A stretch of DNA of 64,000 nt from Mycolicibacterium flavescens (GTDB lineage: Bacteria; Actinomycetota; Actinomycetes; Mycobacteriales; Mycobacteriaceae). The position numbers and the translations under genes are program-made. Each line of letters begins with the position of its first letter. Position 1 is the first letter of the stretch. The notes under the pieces are model-generated. The model was given only the letters and a program-made list of their open reading frames with translations, did no database searches and had not been told where the DNA came from. The stretch spans positions 333,094 to 397,093 of the forward strand of contig NZ_MIHA01000003.1 in the NCBI RefSeq assembly GCF_001722335.1, given 5' to 3'. This document shows positions 34,051 through 41,630 of the stretch, in pieces.

Positions 34051-35334
34051 ATGACTAAACGTCGCTACCCGCTGCTGCGCGCGGGCGCCGAACTGCTCAA
34101 CGCCGCCAACGGAGTACGGCCGCTGGGCCGCGAGGGCTACATCACGCTGCCCGTGTTTGCGTTCGGCTGGCCGACGACCGAGGCCGCGCCGCTGTACCTG
34201 ACGGGTTCGGTGCTCGACGCCGCGCGTCGCGGGCTGCGCGGCGACTTCCGCGGGGCCCAAGGCCGAATCGCGTTGGTGCTCACCGCAATCGCATGGGCGC
34301 TGCTCGGGCTGATCATGTACCGCAACGCGAACTCCAAGCCTCACTTCGAGGAACCGCTGCGCGAAGCGCTCGGCGACGACTACGAGCAGGTGGCCGCCGA
34401 GTCGCAGCCGGTGCGGCGGCGCCGACTGGTCGGCATCCCGCCCAACGAGCTGATGCGGCGGCGCTACGTCGAGAGGGCCAACACCGTGCAGTACGGCCCG
34501 CACGGGCGGGTCAACCGCGCCGACATCTGGCGCCGCGCCGACCTGCCGCGCGACGGCAAGGCGCCGGTGCTGCTGCAGGTTCCCGGCGGCGCGTGGGCCA
34601 TCGGGATGCGGCGTCCACAGGCCTATCCGCTGCTGAGCCACATGGCCGACCGCGGCTGGGTGTGCGTGTCGATCGACTACCGGGTCAGCCCGCGCCACAC
34701 CTGGCCGGCGCACATCATCGATGTGAAGCGGGCGCTGGCGTGGATCAAGGAGAACATCGCCGACTACGGCGGTGACCCCGATTTCGTGGCGATCACCGGC
34801 GGTTCGGCCGGCGGGCACCTGTCGTCGCTGGCGGCGTTGACCTTCGACGACCCGCAGTGGCAGCCGGAATTCGAGGAGGCCGACACCTCGGTGGCGGCCG
34901 CCGTGCCGATCTACGGCCGCTACGACTGGGTGTCGGCGCGCGGTTCGGGCCGCAAGGAGTTCATCGCGTTCCTGCAGAAGTTCGTCGTCAAGCGGCCGAT
35001 CACCGAGAACCGGCAGGCGTACGTCGACGCGTCGCCGCTGCTGCGGTTGCGTGCCGATGCGCCACCGTTTTTCGTGCTGCACGGACAGGACGACTCGATC
35101 ATCCCGGTGCCGGAGGGCCGTGAGTTCGTCGAGAAGCTGCGCGCGGTGTCGACCTCGACCGTCGCGTACGCCGAGATCCCGCACGCCCAGCACGCGTTCG
35201 ACTTCTACGGGTCACCGCGCGCGCACTACACCGCGCAGGCGGTTGAGAAGTTCCTGTCCTGGGTGCACGCGAAGCACCAGTCGGGCCGGCAATCAAGCCA
35301 GGGCGGACTCGACGACGGTCAGCTCCTCGGATAG
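34051..35334 (+). CDS. LipC-like alpha/beta-hydrolase with membrane segment
   Basis: This 427-residue esterase or lipase is a paralogue of the LipC at 36731. The N-terminal 130 residues include a transmembrane helix (IALVLTAIAWALLGLIMY). The hydrolase domain follows: VPGGAW oxyanion-hole segment (in place of HGGG), nucleophile S252 in GGSAGG, D347/D348 in HGQDDS and H381 in AQHAFDF. Substrate is probably short or medium acyl esters. ATG 34051 is used. It follows the acyltransferase in the same direction and its 3' end overlaps the convergent wax-ester synthase gene by 42 bp. Confidence 0.87.
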   Translation: MTKRRYPLLRAGAELLNAANGVRPLGREGYITLPVFAFGWPTTEAAPLYLTGSVLDAARRGLRGDFRGAQGRIALVLTAIAWALLGLIMYRNANSKPHFEEPLREALGDDYEQVAAESQPVRRRRLVGIPPNELMRRRYVERANTVQYGPHGRVNRADIWRRADLPRDGKAPVLLQVPGGAWAIGMRRPQAYPLLSHMADRGWVCVSIDYRVSPRHTWPAHIIDVKRALAWIKENIADYGGDPDFVAITGGSAGGHLSSLAALTFDDPQWQPEFEEADTSVAAAVPIYGRYDWVSARGSGRKEFIAFLQKFVVKRPITENRQAYVDASPLLRLRADAPPFFVLHGQDDSIIPVPEGREFVEKLRAVSTSTVAYAEIPHAQHAFDFYGSPRAHYTAQAVEKFLSWVHAKHQSGRQSSQGGLDDGQLLG

Positions 35335-36705
35335 CCCTGCCGCGCCGCGGATCTCGATGAATGCGCGGGTCATCGCGTCGGTCAGCTCGTGCGGGTCGTC
35401 CAGCGTCGCGCCGTCGGAGAGCACCGAGATGTTGAGCTGGTCGACGTAGCTCCACACCGTGATGTTGAGGCCGCTGCCGGTGGTCAGCGGGCCGACGGAG
35501 TAGATCTCGGTGACCAGCGCGCCGCCGACCCGGCCCGGTTCGCGCGGCCCCGGCACGTTGGAGATCGGCAGGTTCAACACCTTGTTCTGGCCGTCCTTTT
35601 CGGCCAGCCACTGGAACAGCCGCTCGGCGGGCCGCGGCGGGAAGTACGCCGACCACCGGCTCACCAACTCCGGACCCATCAGGTGGTGGGTCTCCTTGGC
35701 GTCGACGGCGGCGTCGTGCACAGCCTGCACACGCTCCAGCGGATCGTCGAGCTGGATCGGCACCGTCATCATCACGCCGGTGAAGTAGTTGCCCGAGATC
35801 CGGTCGGGCGAGAAGTCGAAACTCACTGGCACGGAAGCCAACAGCGGATGATCGGCGTGCCCGTCGTACTTCAGCGACAGCTCGCGCAGCGCGCCCGCGG
35901 CAATCGCCAGCACCATGTCGTTGATCGTCACCCCGAGGTGCTTGGCGGTCTGCTTGACGTCGGCCAGCGCCAGCGTCGCGGTGGCGAACTTGCGTGTCGC
36001 GTCGACCCGGTGGTTCATGAACGACGGCGGCGGCGTGAACGGCCGGGTCAGCTCCGGGGACAGTTTCTTGGTGCTCTTGCGCACCCGCTGGATACCTTGC
36101 GCGGTGTACCGCATGACGCCGGGTATCCGCGCGATCTGCCGCATGTGGTCGGCGAACGCGGTCCGCACCAGCTCGGCGCGCCCCGGCGGCGGGTCGGTGG
36201 CATACGAGTCCCGCTCCCCCGGACCGTCCTGCAGATCCATGCCGCGCGCAAGCAGATTCGCCGATGCCACCCCGTCGGCGAGGGCGTGGTGGATCTTGCC
36301 GAGGACCGCGATGCGGCCGTTGGCCAGGCCCTCGATGAAGTACATCTCCCACAGCGGTCTGCTGCGGTCCAACGGCGTGCTGGCGATCCGCCCGACCGCC
36401 TCGTCGAGTTCGCGGCGCCCGCCCGGCGGGTCCACCCGGTAGGGCCGCACGTGGTACTCGAGGTCGACCTCGCAGTTCTCCCGCCACATCGGGTGGTGGA
36501 ACTTGAACGGGATGTCGACCAGCTCGTAGCGGAACGGTTCGAGTTTGTAGAGCCTGCCGTGGATGACGCGGCGGAACTCGTCGATCCCGAACCGCCGGTC
36601 GCCGAGTTCGGAGAGGTCGATGACCGCCAATTTCAGCGTGTGCATGTGCACCGCCGGTGTCTCGGTGTACAGCAGGACCGCGTCCCACCCGCTGAGCCTC
36701 TTCAC
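35293..36705 (-). CDS. Wax-ester synthase/diacylglycerol acyltransferase, Rv0221-like
   Basis: This 470-residue WS/DGAT makes triacylglycerol or wax esters by moving an acyl chain from CoA to diacylglycerol or a fatty alcohol. The active-site motif HHALADG (139-145) fits HHxxxDG. The N terminus MKRLSGWDAVLLYTETPAVHMHT and the C-terminal domain (ISNVPGPREP, then NITVWSYVDQLNISVLSD) are typical. It matches Rv0221, which lies between lipC and echA1. ATG 36705; lipC ends only 25 bp upstream in the same direction, so the two are an operon. Storage synthesis and lipolysis genes are thus linked. Confidence 0.93.
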   Translation of the reverse strand: MKRLSGWDAVLLYTETPAVHMHTLKLAVIDLSELGDRRFGIDEFRRVIHGRLYKLEPFRYELVDIPFKFHHPMWRENCEVDLEYHVRPYRVDPPGGRRELDEAVGRIASTPLDRSRPLWEMYFIEGLANGRIAVLGKIHHALADGVASANLLARGMDLQDGPGERDSYATDPPPGRAELVRTAFADHMRQIARIPGVMRYTAQGIQRVRKSTKKLSPELTRPFTPPPSFMNHRVDATRKFATATLALADVKQTAKHLGVTINDMVLAIAAGALRELSLKYDGHADHPLLASVPVSFDFSPDRISGNYFTGVMMTVPIQLDDPLERVQAVHDAAVDAKETHHLMGPELVSRWSAYFPPRPAERLFQWLAEKDGQNKVLNLPISNVPGPREPGRVGGALVTEIYSVGPLTTGSGLNITVWSYVDQLNISVLSDGATLDDPHELTDAMTRAFIEIRGAAGLSEELTVVESALA

Positions 36706-36730
36706 CTGCGCACCCCTCTCCCGGAGGTGC

Positions 36731-37954
36731 CTATATAACCTCTTTGGCGCCGACCAGCGCCCGATTTCGGTGAATCTGGTTGAGGAACAACCCGATACCC
36801 TTGGCGGCCGAGCCGGTTCGTGCGCCGTCGGTCATGTCGAAAGCGTGTCCGGCGCCGGGTAGTTCGATGTAGCTGACCACCGACCGCGACACCGCGCGCA
36901 GGCGCTCGACGAACGCGCGGGCCTGCGCCACCGGGATCACGCTGTCGCCGGTTCCGTGGACGACCAGAAACGGCGGCGCGTCGCGGTGCACGCGCGCCAT
37001 CGGCGACGCCGACCGGAACACATCGGGGTGCTTCTCGTGTTTGCGTCCGACCACGATGCGCTCGAGGAAATCCATGAACCGGGCGCGTTCGACGGTGGAG
37101 CGGTCCTCCCAGTCGTAGCGGCCGTAGATCCCGACGACCGCGTCCACGGAGGTGTCCGACCCCTCCGGGAGTTCGGCCTGCAACTGCGGGTCGTTGATGG
37201 TCAGCCCGGCCAGTGCGGCCAGGTGGCCGCCGGCCGACGTGCCCGCGACGGTCACGAAGTCGCGGTCGCCGCCGAACTTGTCGACGTTGGCGCGCGCCCA
37301 GGCGATCGCGGTCTTGACGTCGGTGATGTGCGCGGGCCACTTGTGGTGCGGCGCCACCCGGTAGTCGATGGACAGGCACACCCAGCCCATCTCGGCCAGA
37401 TGCGACATCAGCGCGTAGCCCTGCAGGATCCGGCTGCCGTGCACCCAGGCGCCGCCCGGCAGGAAGATCATCACGGGGGCGGGCTCGGCCGGCAGGTCGC
37501 GGGGGCGCCAGACGTCGAGCAGTTGCGACGGCCGCGGGCCGTACTGCACCGAGGTGCGGTACACGTTGCGCCGGTGTTCGCGCAGCTTCCACAGCGGAGG
37601 CACCGAATCCGGGGCCGGCCACTCGCCGGCGAGGTCGTTGGCGTTGACGACGCCGCGCAGCGCGGCGGCGGTGATCGCGCTGGTGCTGTTGCGCTCGGAT
37701 TCCTTGAGCTCGGCGTTGCCCGGCGTCATCCAGGACTTCGCTGTCGCGGCCAGGAAGTCGGGCAGATGGCGGTAGCCCCACACCCCCATCGCGGTCACCG
37801 CGCCCAGCGGCTCAAGGTGCTTGCCGACCACCGGCAGCGAAGCCGACGCGACGCTCATCGCCAGCATGTAGTCGGAGGGACCCGCGTTCAGCAACCACCG
37901 CGCGCGGGTCATCCACGTGGGGCCGGGATACCGGACATCCGGTCGCACCGTCAT
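36731..37954 (-). CDS. lipC: Esterase LipC
   Basis: This 407-residue alpha/beta-hydrolase matches LipC (Rv0220, 403 residues), a surface-associated esterase in M. tuberculosis. The oxyanion-hole segment is FLPGGAWVHG, the nucleophile serine is in GTSAGGHLAALAG, the acidic residue in HGTGDSVIP and the histidine in GAGHAFDM. ATG 37954 (MTVRPDVRYPG) is chosen over an upstream in-frame Met. It is the first gene of the lipC-Rv0221-like pair. The esterase at 34051 is a paralogue pointing the other way on the far side of the synthase. Confidence 0.92.
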   Translation of the reverse strand: MTVRPDVRYPGPTWMTRARWLLNAGPSDYMLAMSVASASLPVVGKHLEPLGAVTAMGVWGYRHLPDFLAATAKSWMTPGNAELKESERNSTSAITAAALRGVVNANDLAGEWPAPDSVPPLWKLREHRRNVYRTSVQYGPRPSQLLDVWRPRDLPAEPAPVMIFLPGGAWVHGSRILQGYALMSHLAEMGWVCLSIDYRVAPHHKWPAHITDVKTAIAWARANVDKFGGDRDFVTVAGTSAGGHLAALAGLTINDPQLQAELPEGSDTSVDAVVGIYGRYDWEDRSTVERARFMDFLERIVVGRKHEKHPDVFRSASPMARVHRDAPPFLVVHGTGDSVIPVAQARAFVERLRAVSRSVVSYIELPGAGHAFDMTDGARTGSAAKGIGLFLNQIHRNRALVGAKEVI

Positions 37955-38117
37955 GGCGCGACTGTACCCCCGAAGTTCGCGCGCAGATGACAACATCGGC
38001 CGAAGTGTCTACCGATGAATCGGCGCGCAAAATGTGGGCCGCGTCACGCACCGCTGTGACCTGCGATTAGTGTTCAGCGTGACTTGACACCGTCCAAGAC
38101 GGAGAGGATTTCCCACC

Positions 38118-40286
38118 GTGAGTAAGTCAGCGCTGGCCATCACCGAAGAGCACATCGACCTCGCCGACGCCGTGTTCGGCGCGCTCAACCGCGCCGACAG
38201 CAGGGCCGCGGCACGGGCGACGCTCGAGGACGGCTCCGCGCATCCGGCCGCAATCTGGTCGGCGGCCGCGGATCTGGGCTGGACGGGGTTGGCGATCGCC
38301 GAGGAGCACGGCGGCTCGGGGTTCGGCCTGGGCGAACTCGCGGTGGTGCTGGAGGCCCAGGGCCACGAACTGTGCCCCGGACCGTTCCTACCCAGCGTCT
38401 GCGCGGCCGTGGTGATCGACCGCTGCGCACCGGATTCGCTTCGCGCCGAACTACTTCCGGGCCTGGCCGACGGTTCGACGGTCGGCGCGCTGGCGGTCTC
38501 GGGCAACTTCACGATCGGATCGGACTCGACCGTCACCGGCGAGAGTCCCGCCGTGCTGGGCGCACCCGACGCCGGCCTGCTGGTCGTCGCAGCCGGTGAC
38601 GACGTCGCGGTGATCGACGCAACGGCCGACGGGGTGACAGTCACCGCGCTCGACTCGATGGACACCACCCGCAGCCTCGGATCGGTGGCGCTGCGCAGCG
38701 TCGCGGTCCCCGAGGACCGGGTGTTGCGCGGCGCGGCACGCAAGGCGCGCACGGTGTTTCGCGTGCTGGCCGCCGCCGAGGCGGTGGGTGTCAGCTGGGC
38801 GACACTGGAGATGGCGGTCGAGTACGCGAAGGTGCGCGAACAGTTCGGCCGCACGATCGGCACGTTCCAGGCGGTCAAGCACCACGCCGCCAACATGCTG
38901 GTCAACGCCGAGGTGACGACCGCCGCGGCGTGGGACGCCGCCCGCGCCGACGACCTCGACGGGGCCTGGTTCGCCGCGGCCGTCGCCGCCTCCCACGCGA
39001 TCCGCACCCAGATATTCAACTCGCAGAACAACATTCAGCTGCACGGCGGGATCGGTTTCACCTGGGAGCACGACGCCCACCTCTACCTGCGCCGGGCCCG
39101 CACCCTCGCCGCGCTGATGGCCGAGGCCGGTGACCCGTTGCTCGACGTCGTCGAGGGCCACCGCAGCGGGCAGGCGCGCGGCGCGTCGTTCACACTGCCG
39201 CCCGAAGCCGAACAGTTCCGTGAGCAGGCCCGCGAGGCCGTCGCCAAGCTACGGTCGATGCCGGCCGACCAGCACCGCGACTACCTCGTCGACTCCGGGT
39301 ACCTGGTGCCGCACTGGCCGAAGCCGTGGGGCCGGGCCGCCGAGGTGCTGGAGCAGCTGGTGATCGAGGAGGAGTTTTCCGGCGTGGAGCGCGCGGACAT
39401 GGGCATCACCGGGTGGGTGACGCTGACCATCGCCCAGGCCGGCACCGACGATCAGCGCGAGCGCTGGGTGGAACCGGTGCTGCGTGGTGAGGTGATGTGG
39501 TGCCAGTTGTTCTCCGAGCCCGGCGCGGGTTCGGACGCCGCCGCGGTGCGCACGTCGGCGAAGAAGGTCGACGGCGGGTGGCGGGTGACCGGCCAGAAGG
39601 TGTGGACCAGCCTGGCGCACATGTGCCAGTGGGGTCTGGCGACGGTGCGCACCGATCCCGACGCGCCCAAGCACGCGGGAGTGACGATGATGGCGATCGA
39701 CATGAACGCCCCTGGGGTGACGGTGAATCCGCTGCGCGGGCTGACCGGTCACGCCCACTTCAACGAGGTGTTCTTCGACGACGTGTTCGTGCCCGACGCC
39801 GACGTGGTGGGCGATGTGAACAAGGGCTGGCTGGTGGCCCGCGCCACCCTGGGCAACGAGCGCATCTCGATCGGCGGCGGATCGGGCGGCGCGACCGGTT
39901 TCGCGGCCGACGACCTGGTCAAGCTGCTCGACAGCGCGCCGCAGGAGACGCAGGCGTACTACGTCCGGCGCGCCGGTGAGGTGCTCGCCGAGACGCACAC
40001 GCTGCGGCTGCTGAACCTGCGGCGGATCACCCGCGCGATCGCCGGATCCGAACCGGGACCCGAGGGCAACGTCACCAAACTGCTGCTCGCCGAGGCGGGT
40101 CAGCGGATGACCGAGCTCGCAATGGAACTGGCGGGTTCGGCCGCCGTCACCGGACAGACCCCGACGCTGACGCAGGCCTACCTCGGGAACCGGGCGATGA
40201 CGATCGCCGGCGGCACCTCGGAGATCACCCGCAACACGATCGCCGAGCGGATCCTGGGCCTGCCGCGTGATCCGCTGCTCAAGTAG
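38118..40286 (+). CDS. Fused double acyl-CoA dehydrogenase (FadE6/FadE22 type)
   Basis: This 722-residue protein contains two acyl-CoA dehydrogenase modules. Residues 1-355 carry a FadE module (EEHGGSGFGLGELAVV, AKVREQFGRTIGTFQAVKH, QLHGGIGFTWEHDAHL). Residues 360-722 carry a second, complete one (FSEPGAGSDAAAVRT, GQKVWTSLAHM, ending GGTSEITRNTIAERILGLPRD). In such fusions usually one half is catalytic and the other mimics its partner in alpha2beta2 enzymes. GTG 38118 has GGAGAGG (38101-38107) upstream. The preceding 160 bp to lipC contain no gene. Substrate unknown. Confidence 0.9.
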   Translation: MSKSALAITEEHIDLADAVFGALNRADSRAAARATLEDGSAHPAAIWSAAADLGWTGLAIAEEHGGSGFGLGELAVVLEAQGHELCPGPFLPSVCAAVVIDRCAPDSLRAELLPGLADGSTVGALAVSGNFTIGSDSTVTGESPAVLGAPDAGLLVVAAGDDVAVIDATADGVTVTALDSMDTTRSLGSVALRSVAVPEDRVLRGAARKARTVFRVLAAAEAVGVSWATLEMAVEYAKVREQFGRTIGTFQAVKHHAANMLVNAEVTTAAAWDAARADDLDGAWFAAAVAASHAIRTQIFNSQNNIQLHGGIGFTWEHDAHLYLRRARTLAALMAEAGDPLLDVVEGHRSGQARGASFTLPPEAEQFREQAREAVAKLRSMPADQHRDYLVDSGYLVPHWPKPWGRAAEVLEQLVIEEEFSGVERADMGITGWVTLTIAQAGTDDQRERWVEPVLRGEVMWCQLFSEPGAGSDAAAVRTSAKKVDGGWRVTGQKVWTSLAHMCQWGLATVRTDPDAPKHAGVTMMAIDMNAPGVTVNPLRGLTGHAHFNEVFFDDVFVPDADVVGDVNKGWLVARATLGNERISIGGGSGGATGFAADDLVKLLDSAPQETQAYYVRRAGEVLAETHTLRLLNLRRITRAIAGSEPGPEGNVTKLLLAEAGQRMTELAMELAGSAAVTGQTPTLTQAYLGNRAMTIAGGTSEITRNTIAERILGLPRDPLLK

Positions 40287-40291
40287 TCAGC

Positions 40292-40723
40292 TCACGCCAG
40301 CAGCGTGACACCGGCGACGATCAGCGCGGGCACCTTCACCAGTTCCAGTGCGACGTAACCGAAGTGGGCCCGCGAGCGGCCACCCGGGTCTTGGCTGTCC
40401 GGCGCGGCCAGCACCGTGTCGGAGCGGCGGTTGAGCGCGGGCCGGATCGCCAGTTGCCCGACCAGCATGACGATGGCCACGGCCACCGCGACGATCGTGA
40501 CCACCCGCGGCGGATCGAGCACGATCGCGATCACCAGGACCGCGGCCAGGACCGCCTCGACGGTGTTGAGCGCGCGAAACACCAACCGCCCGATGCCCAG
40601 CCCCACCTTCAGCGTCACCCCCGGCGCCCGGAACTTCAGCGGCGCCTCGATGAACGAGATGGCCAGAACCATCCCCAACCAGACGAAGACGACCGCGACC
40701 GCAATCGCCGGTGCCGTGCTCAT
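40292..40723 (-). CDS. Four-helix membrane protein of unknown function
   Basis: This 143-residue protein has four hydrophobic helices (about 5-27, 50-70, 72-92 and 118-140) separated by short loops. SFIEAPLKFRAPG lies in the first loop and RPALNRRSDTVL in the third. Its general shape recalls DoxX/DUF4149-like proteins, but I do not assign a family. ATG 40723 has AAGGAGG upstream and overlaps the stop of the regulator gene by 3 bp, so it is translated with that regulator and probably under its control. Confidence 0.75.
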   Translation of the reverse strand: MSTAPAIAVAVVFVWLGMVLAISFIEAPLKFRAPGVTLKVGLGIGRLVFRALNTVEAVLAAVLVIAIVLDPPRVVTIVAVAVAIVMLVGQLAIRPALNRRSDTVLAAPDSQDPGGRSRAHFGYVALELVKVPALIVAGVTLLA

Positions 40724-41346
40724 GGTGCCTCCTTTTTCGACGCGAGCATCGCGACGCACATCCCCGGTTCGGCGAACGGGATCAGCGCGTCGACGGTCAG
40801 CGGCGCCTCCCAGGCCGCCAACGCGCCCTGCATGATCCCGAGGTGGATGGGGCAGATGACCTCGCGGTGGTCGACCGCGAGTTCGAGGAACGGACAGTTG
40901 CGCAGTGCGATATCACCGGTGCGCGAACGGTGTTCGGGAGCGAAGCCGAGTTCGTCGAGCAGTGCGGTGAGCCGGTCGACGGCCGGAAGAGCGGTGCTTG
41001 CGGGCTCGCGGGCGACCTCGGCGGCCGCCCACGCACGACCGGCGGCGGTGGCCCGCCGGCGGGTGTCCCGCTGCCGGCCCAACGCGTCGACGAGCACCCC
41101 GGCCAGCATGCGGTAGTCGCGCGGGCCGTCGGGGTCCATCCCCGCGGTGGCCCGGAACATCAGCGGCGGCCGGCCCGGTTTGACCCGGCTGGGCGGCAGC
41201 GTCTCGGCGCGTCCGCGCTGCACCAATGCCTCCAGATGGAAGCGGGCCGTGTTGGGGTGGATCGACAACCGTTCGGCGATGTCGGCGATGCTCAACGGCG
41301 CACCCGCGTCCCTCAGCGTCGCCAGCACCTCGTCGCGTCGTCCCAC
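40720..41346 (-). CDS. Winged-helix regulator with a three-cysteine C-terminal domain
   Basis: This 208-residue regulator starts with a winged helix (residues 5-65; APLSIADIAERLSIHPNTARFHLEALVQRG, wing KPGRPP). The C-terminal domain has C151 (RNCPF), C165 (VICPIH) and C197 (PGMC), spaced like the cluster-binding part of SufR-type regulators, so it may bind an Fe-S cluster or metal. The start is GTG 41346. Its stop overlaps the ATG of the membrane protein gene. A palindrome at 41362-41375 lies 15 bp upstream. A ferredoxin gene follows it upstream, reinforcing an iron-sulfur link. Confidence 0.8.
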   Translation of the reverse strand: MGRRDEVLATLRDAGAPLSIADIAERLSIHPNTARFHLEALVQRGRAETLPPSRVKPGRPPLMFRATAGMDPDGPRDYRMLAGVLVDALGRQRDTRRRATAAGRAWAAAEVAREPASTALPAVDRLTALLDELGFAPEHRSRTGDIALRNCPFLELAVDHREVICPIHLGIMQGALAAWEAPLTVDALIPFAEPGMCVAMLASKKEAP

Positions 41347-41361
41347 GTCACCCTCGTTTAC

Positions 41362-41375
41362 ACAAGCCGTCTTGT
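41362..41375. promoter_or_regulatory. ACAAG-CCGT-CTTGT palindrome before the regulator
   Basis: A perfect 5-bp inverted repeat with a 4-bp spacer, flanked by TTTAC and AAAA, lies 15 bp upstream of the regulator GTG and just after the ferredoxin stop. Likely autoregulatory operator overlapping the promoter. Confidence 0.45.
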
Positions 41376-41382
41376 AAAAAGA

Positions 41383-41580
41383 CTAGTCCTCGCGGGACAG
41401 CGCCGCACGCGGGCACTCGGCGATCGCCTGCGCGCTGCGCTCCTGTTCCTCAACGGGGACGGGGTCGAGTTTGACCACGGCGTAGTCATCCTCGTCGAGT
41501 TCAAATACCGCCGGCGCGTACTTCACGCAGATCGCGTTGCCTTCACACCGGTCCCGGTCGACGATCACCCGCATGGCCAC
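41383..41580 (-). CDS. Small ferredoxin, probable 3Fe-4S
   Basis: This 65-residue ferredoxin has C12, C18 and C56, the pattern RCEGNAICVKYAP ... AIAECPRAAL. The middle ligand position of a 4Fe-4S motif is occupied by Asn, as in the 3Fe-4S ferredoxins that donate electrons to actinobacterial cytochromes P450. No P450 gene is in the window, so its partner is elsewhere. GTG 41580 or ATG 41574 could be the start. It lies between the LuxR-type and the cysteine regulator genes on the same strand. Confidence 0.88.
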   Translation of the reverse strand: MAMRVIVDRDRCEGNAICVKYAPAVFELDEDDYAVVKLDPVPVEEQERSAQAIAECPRAALSRED

Positions 41581-41630
41581 ACTCCTGAAGTTTCTACGAG
41601 GGCTGCTCGGATTAACTCAGGATACTCCGG

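Noticed and set aside
38091..38106. CTTGACACCGTCCAAG as an operator before the double acyl-CoA dehydrogenase
   Set aside because: Only the outer four bases pair well; the match is too weak for a site call.
41362..41375. KstR2 box (CAAG-N2-CTTG) at the ferredoxin/regulator gap
   Set aside because: The spacing between CAAG and CTTG is four rather than two bases, so it does not fit the consensus.
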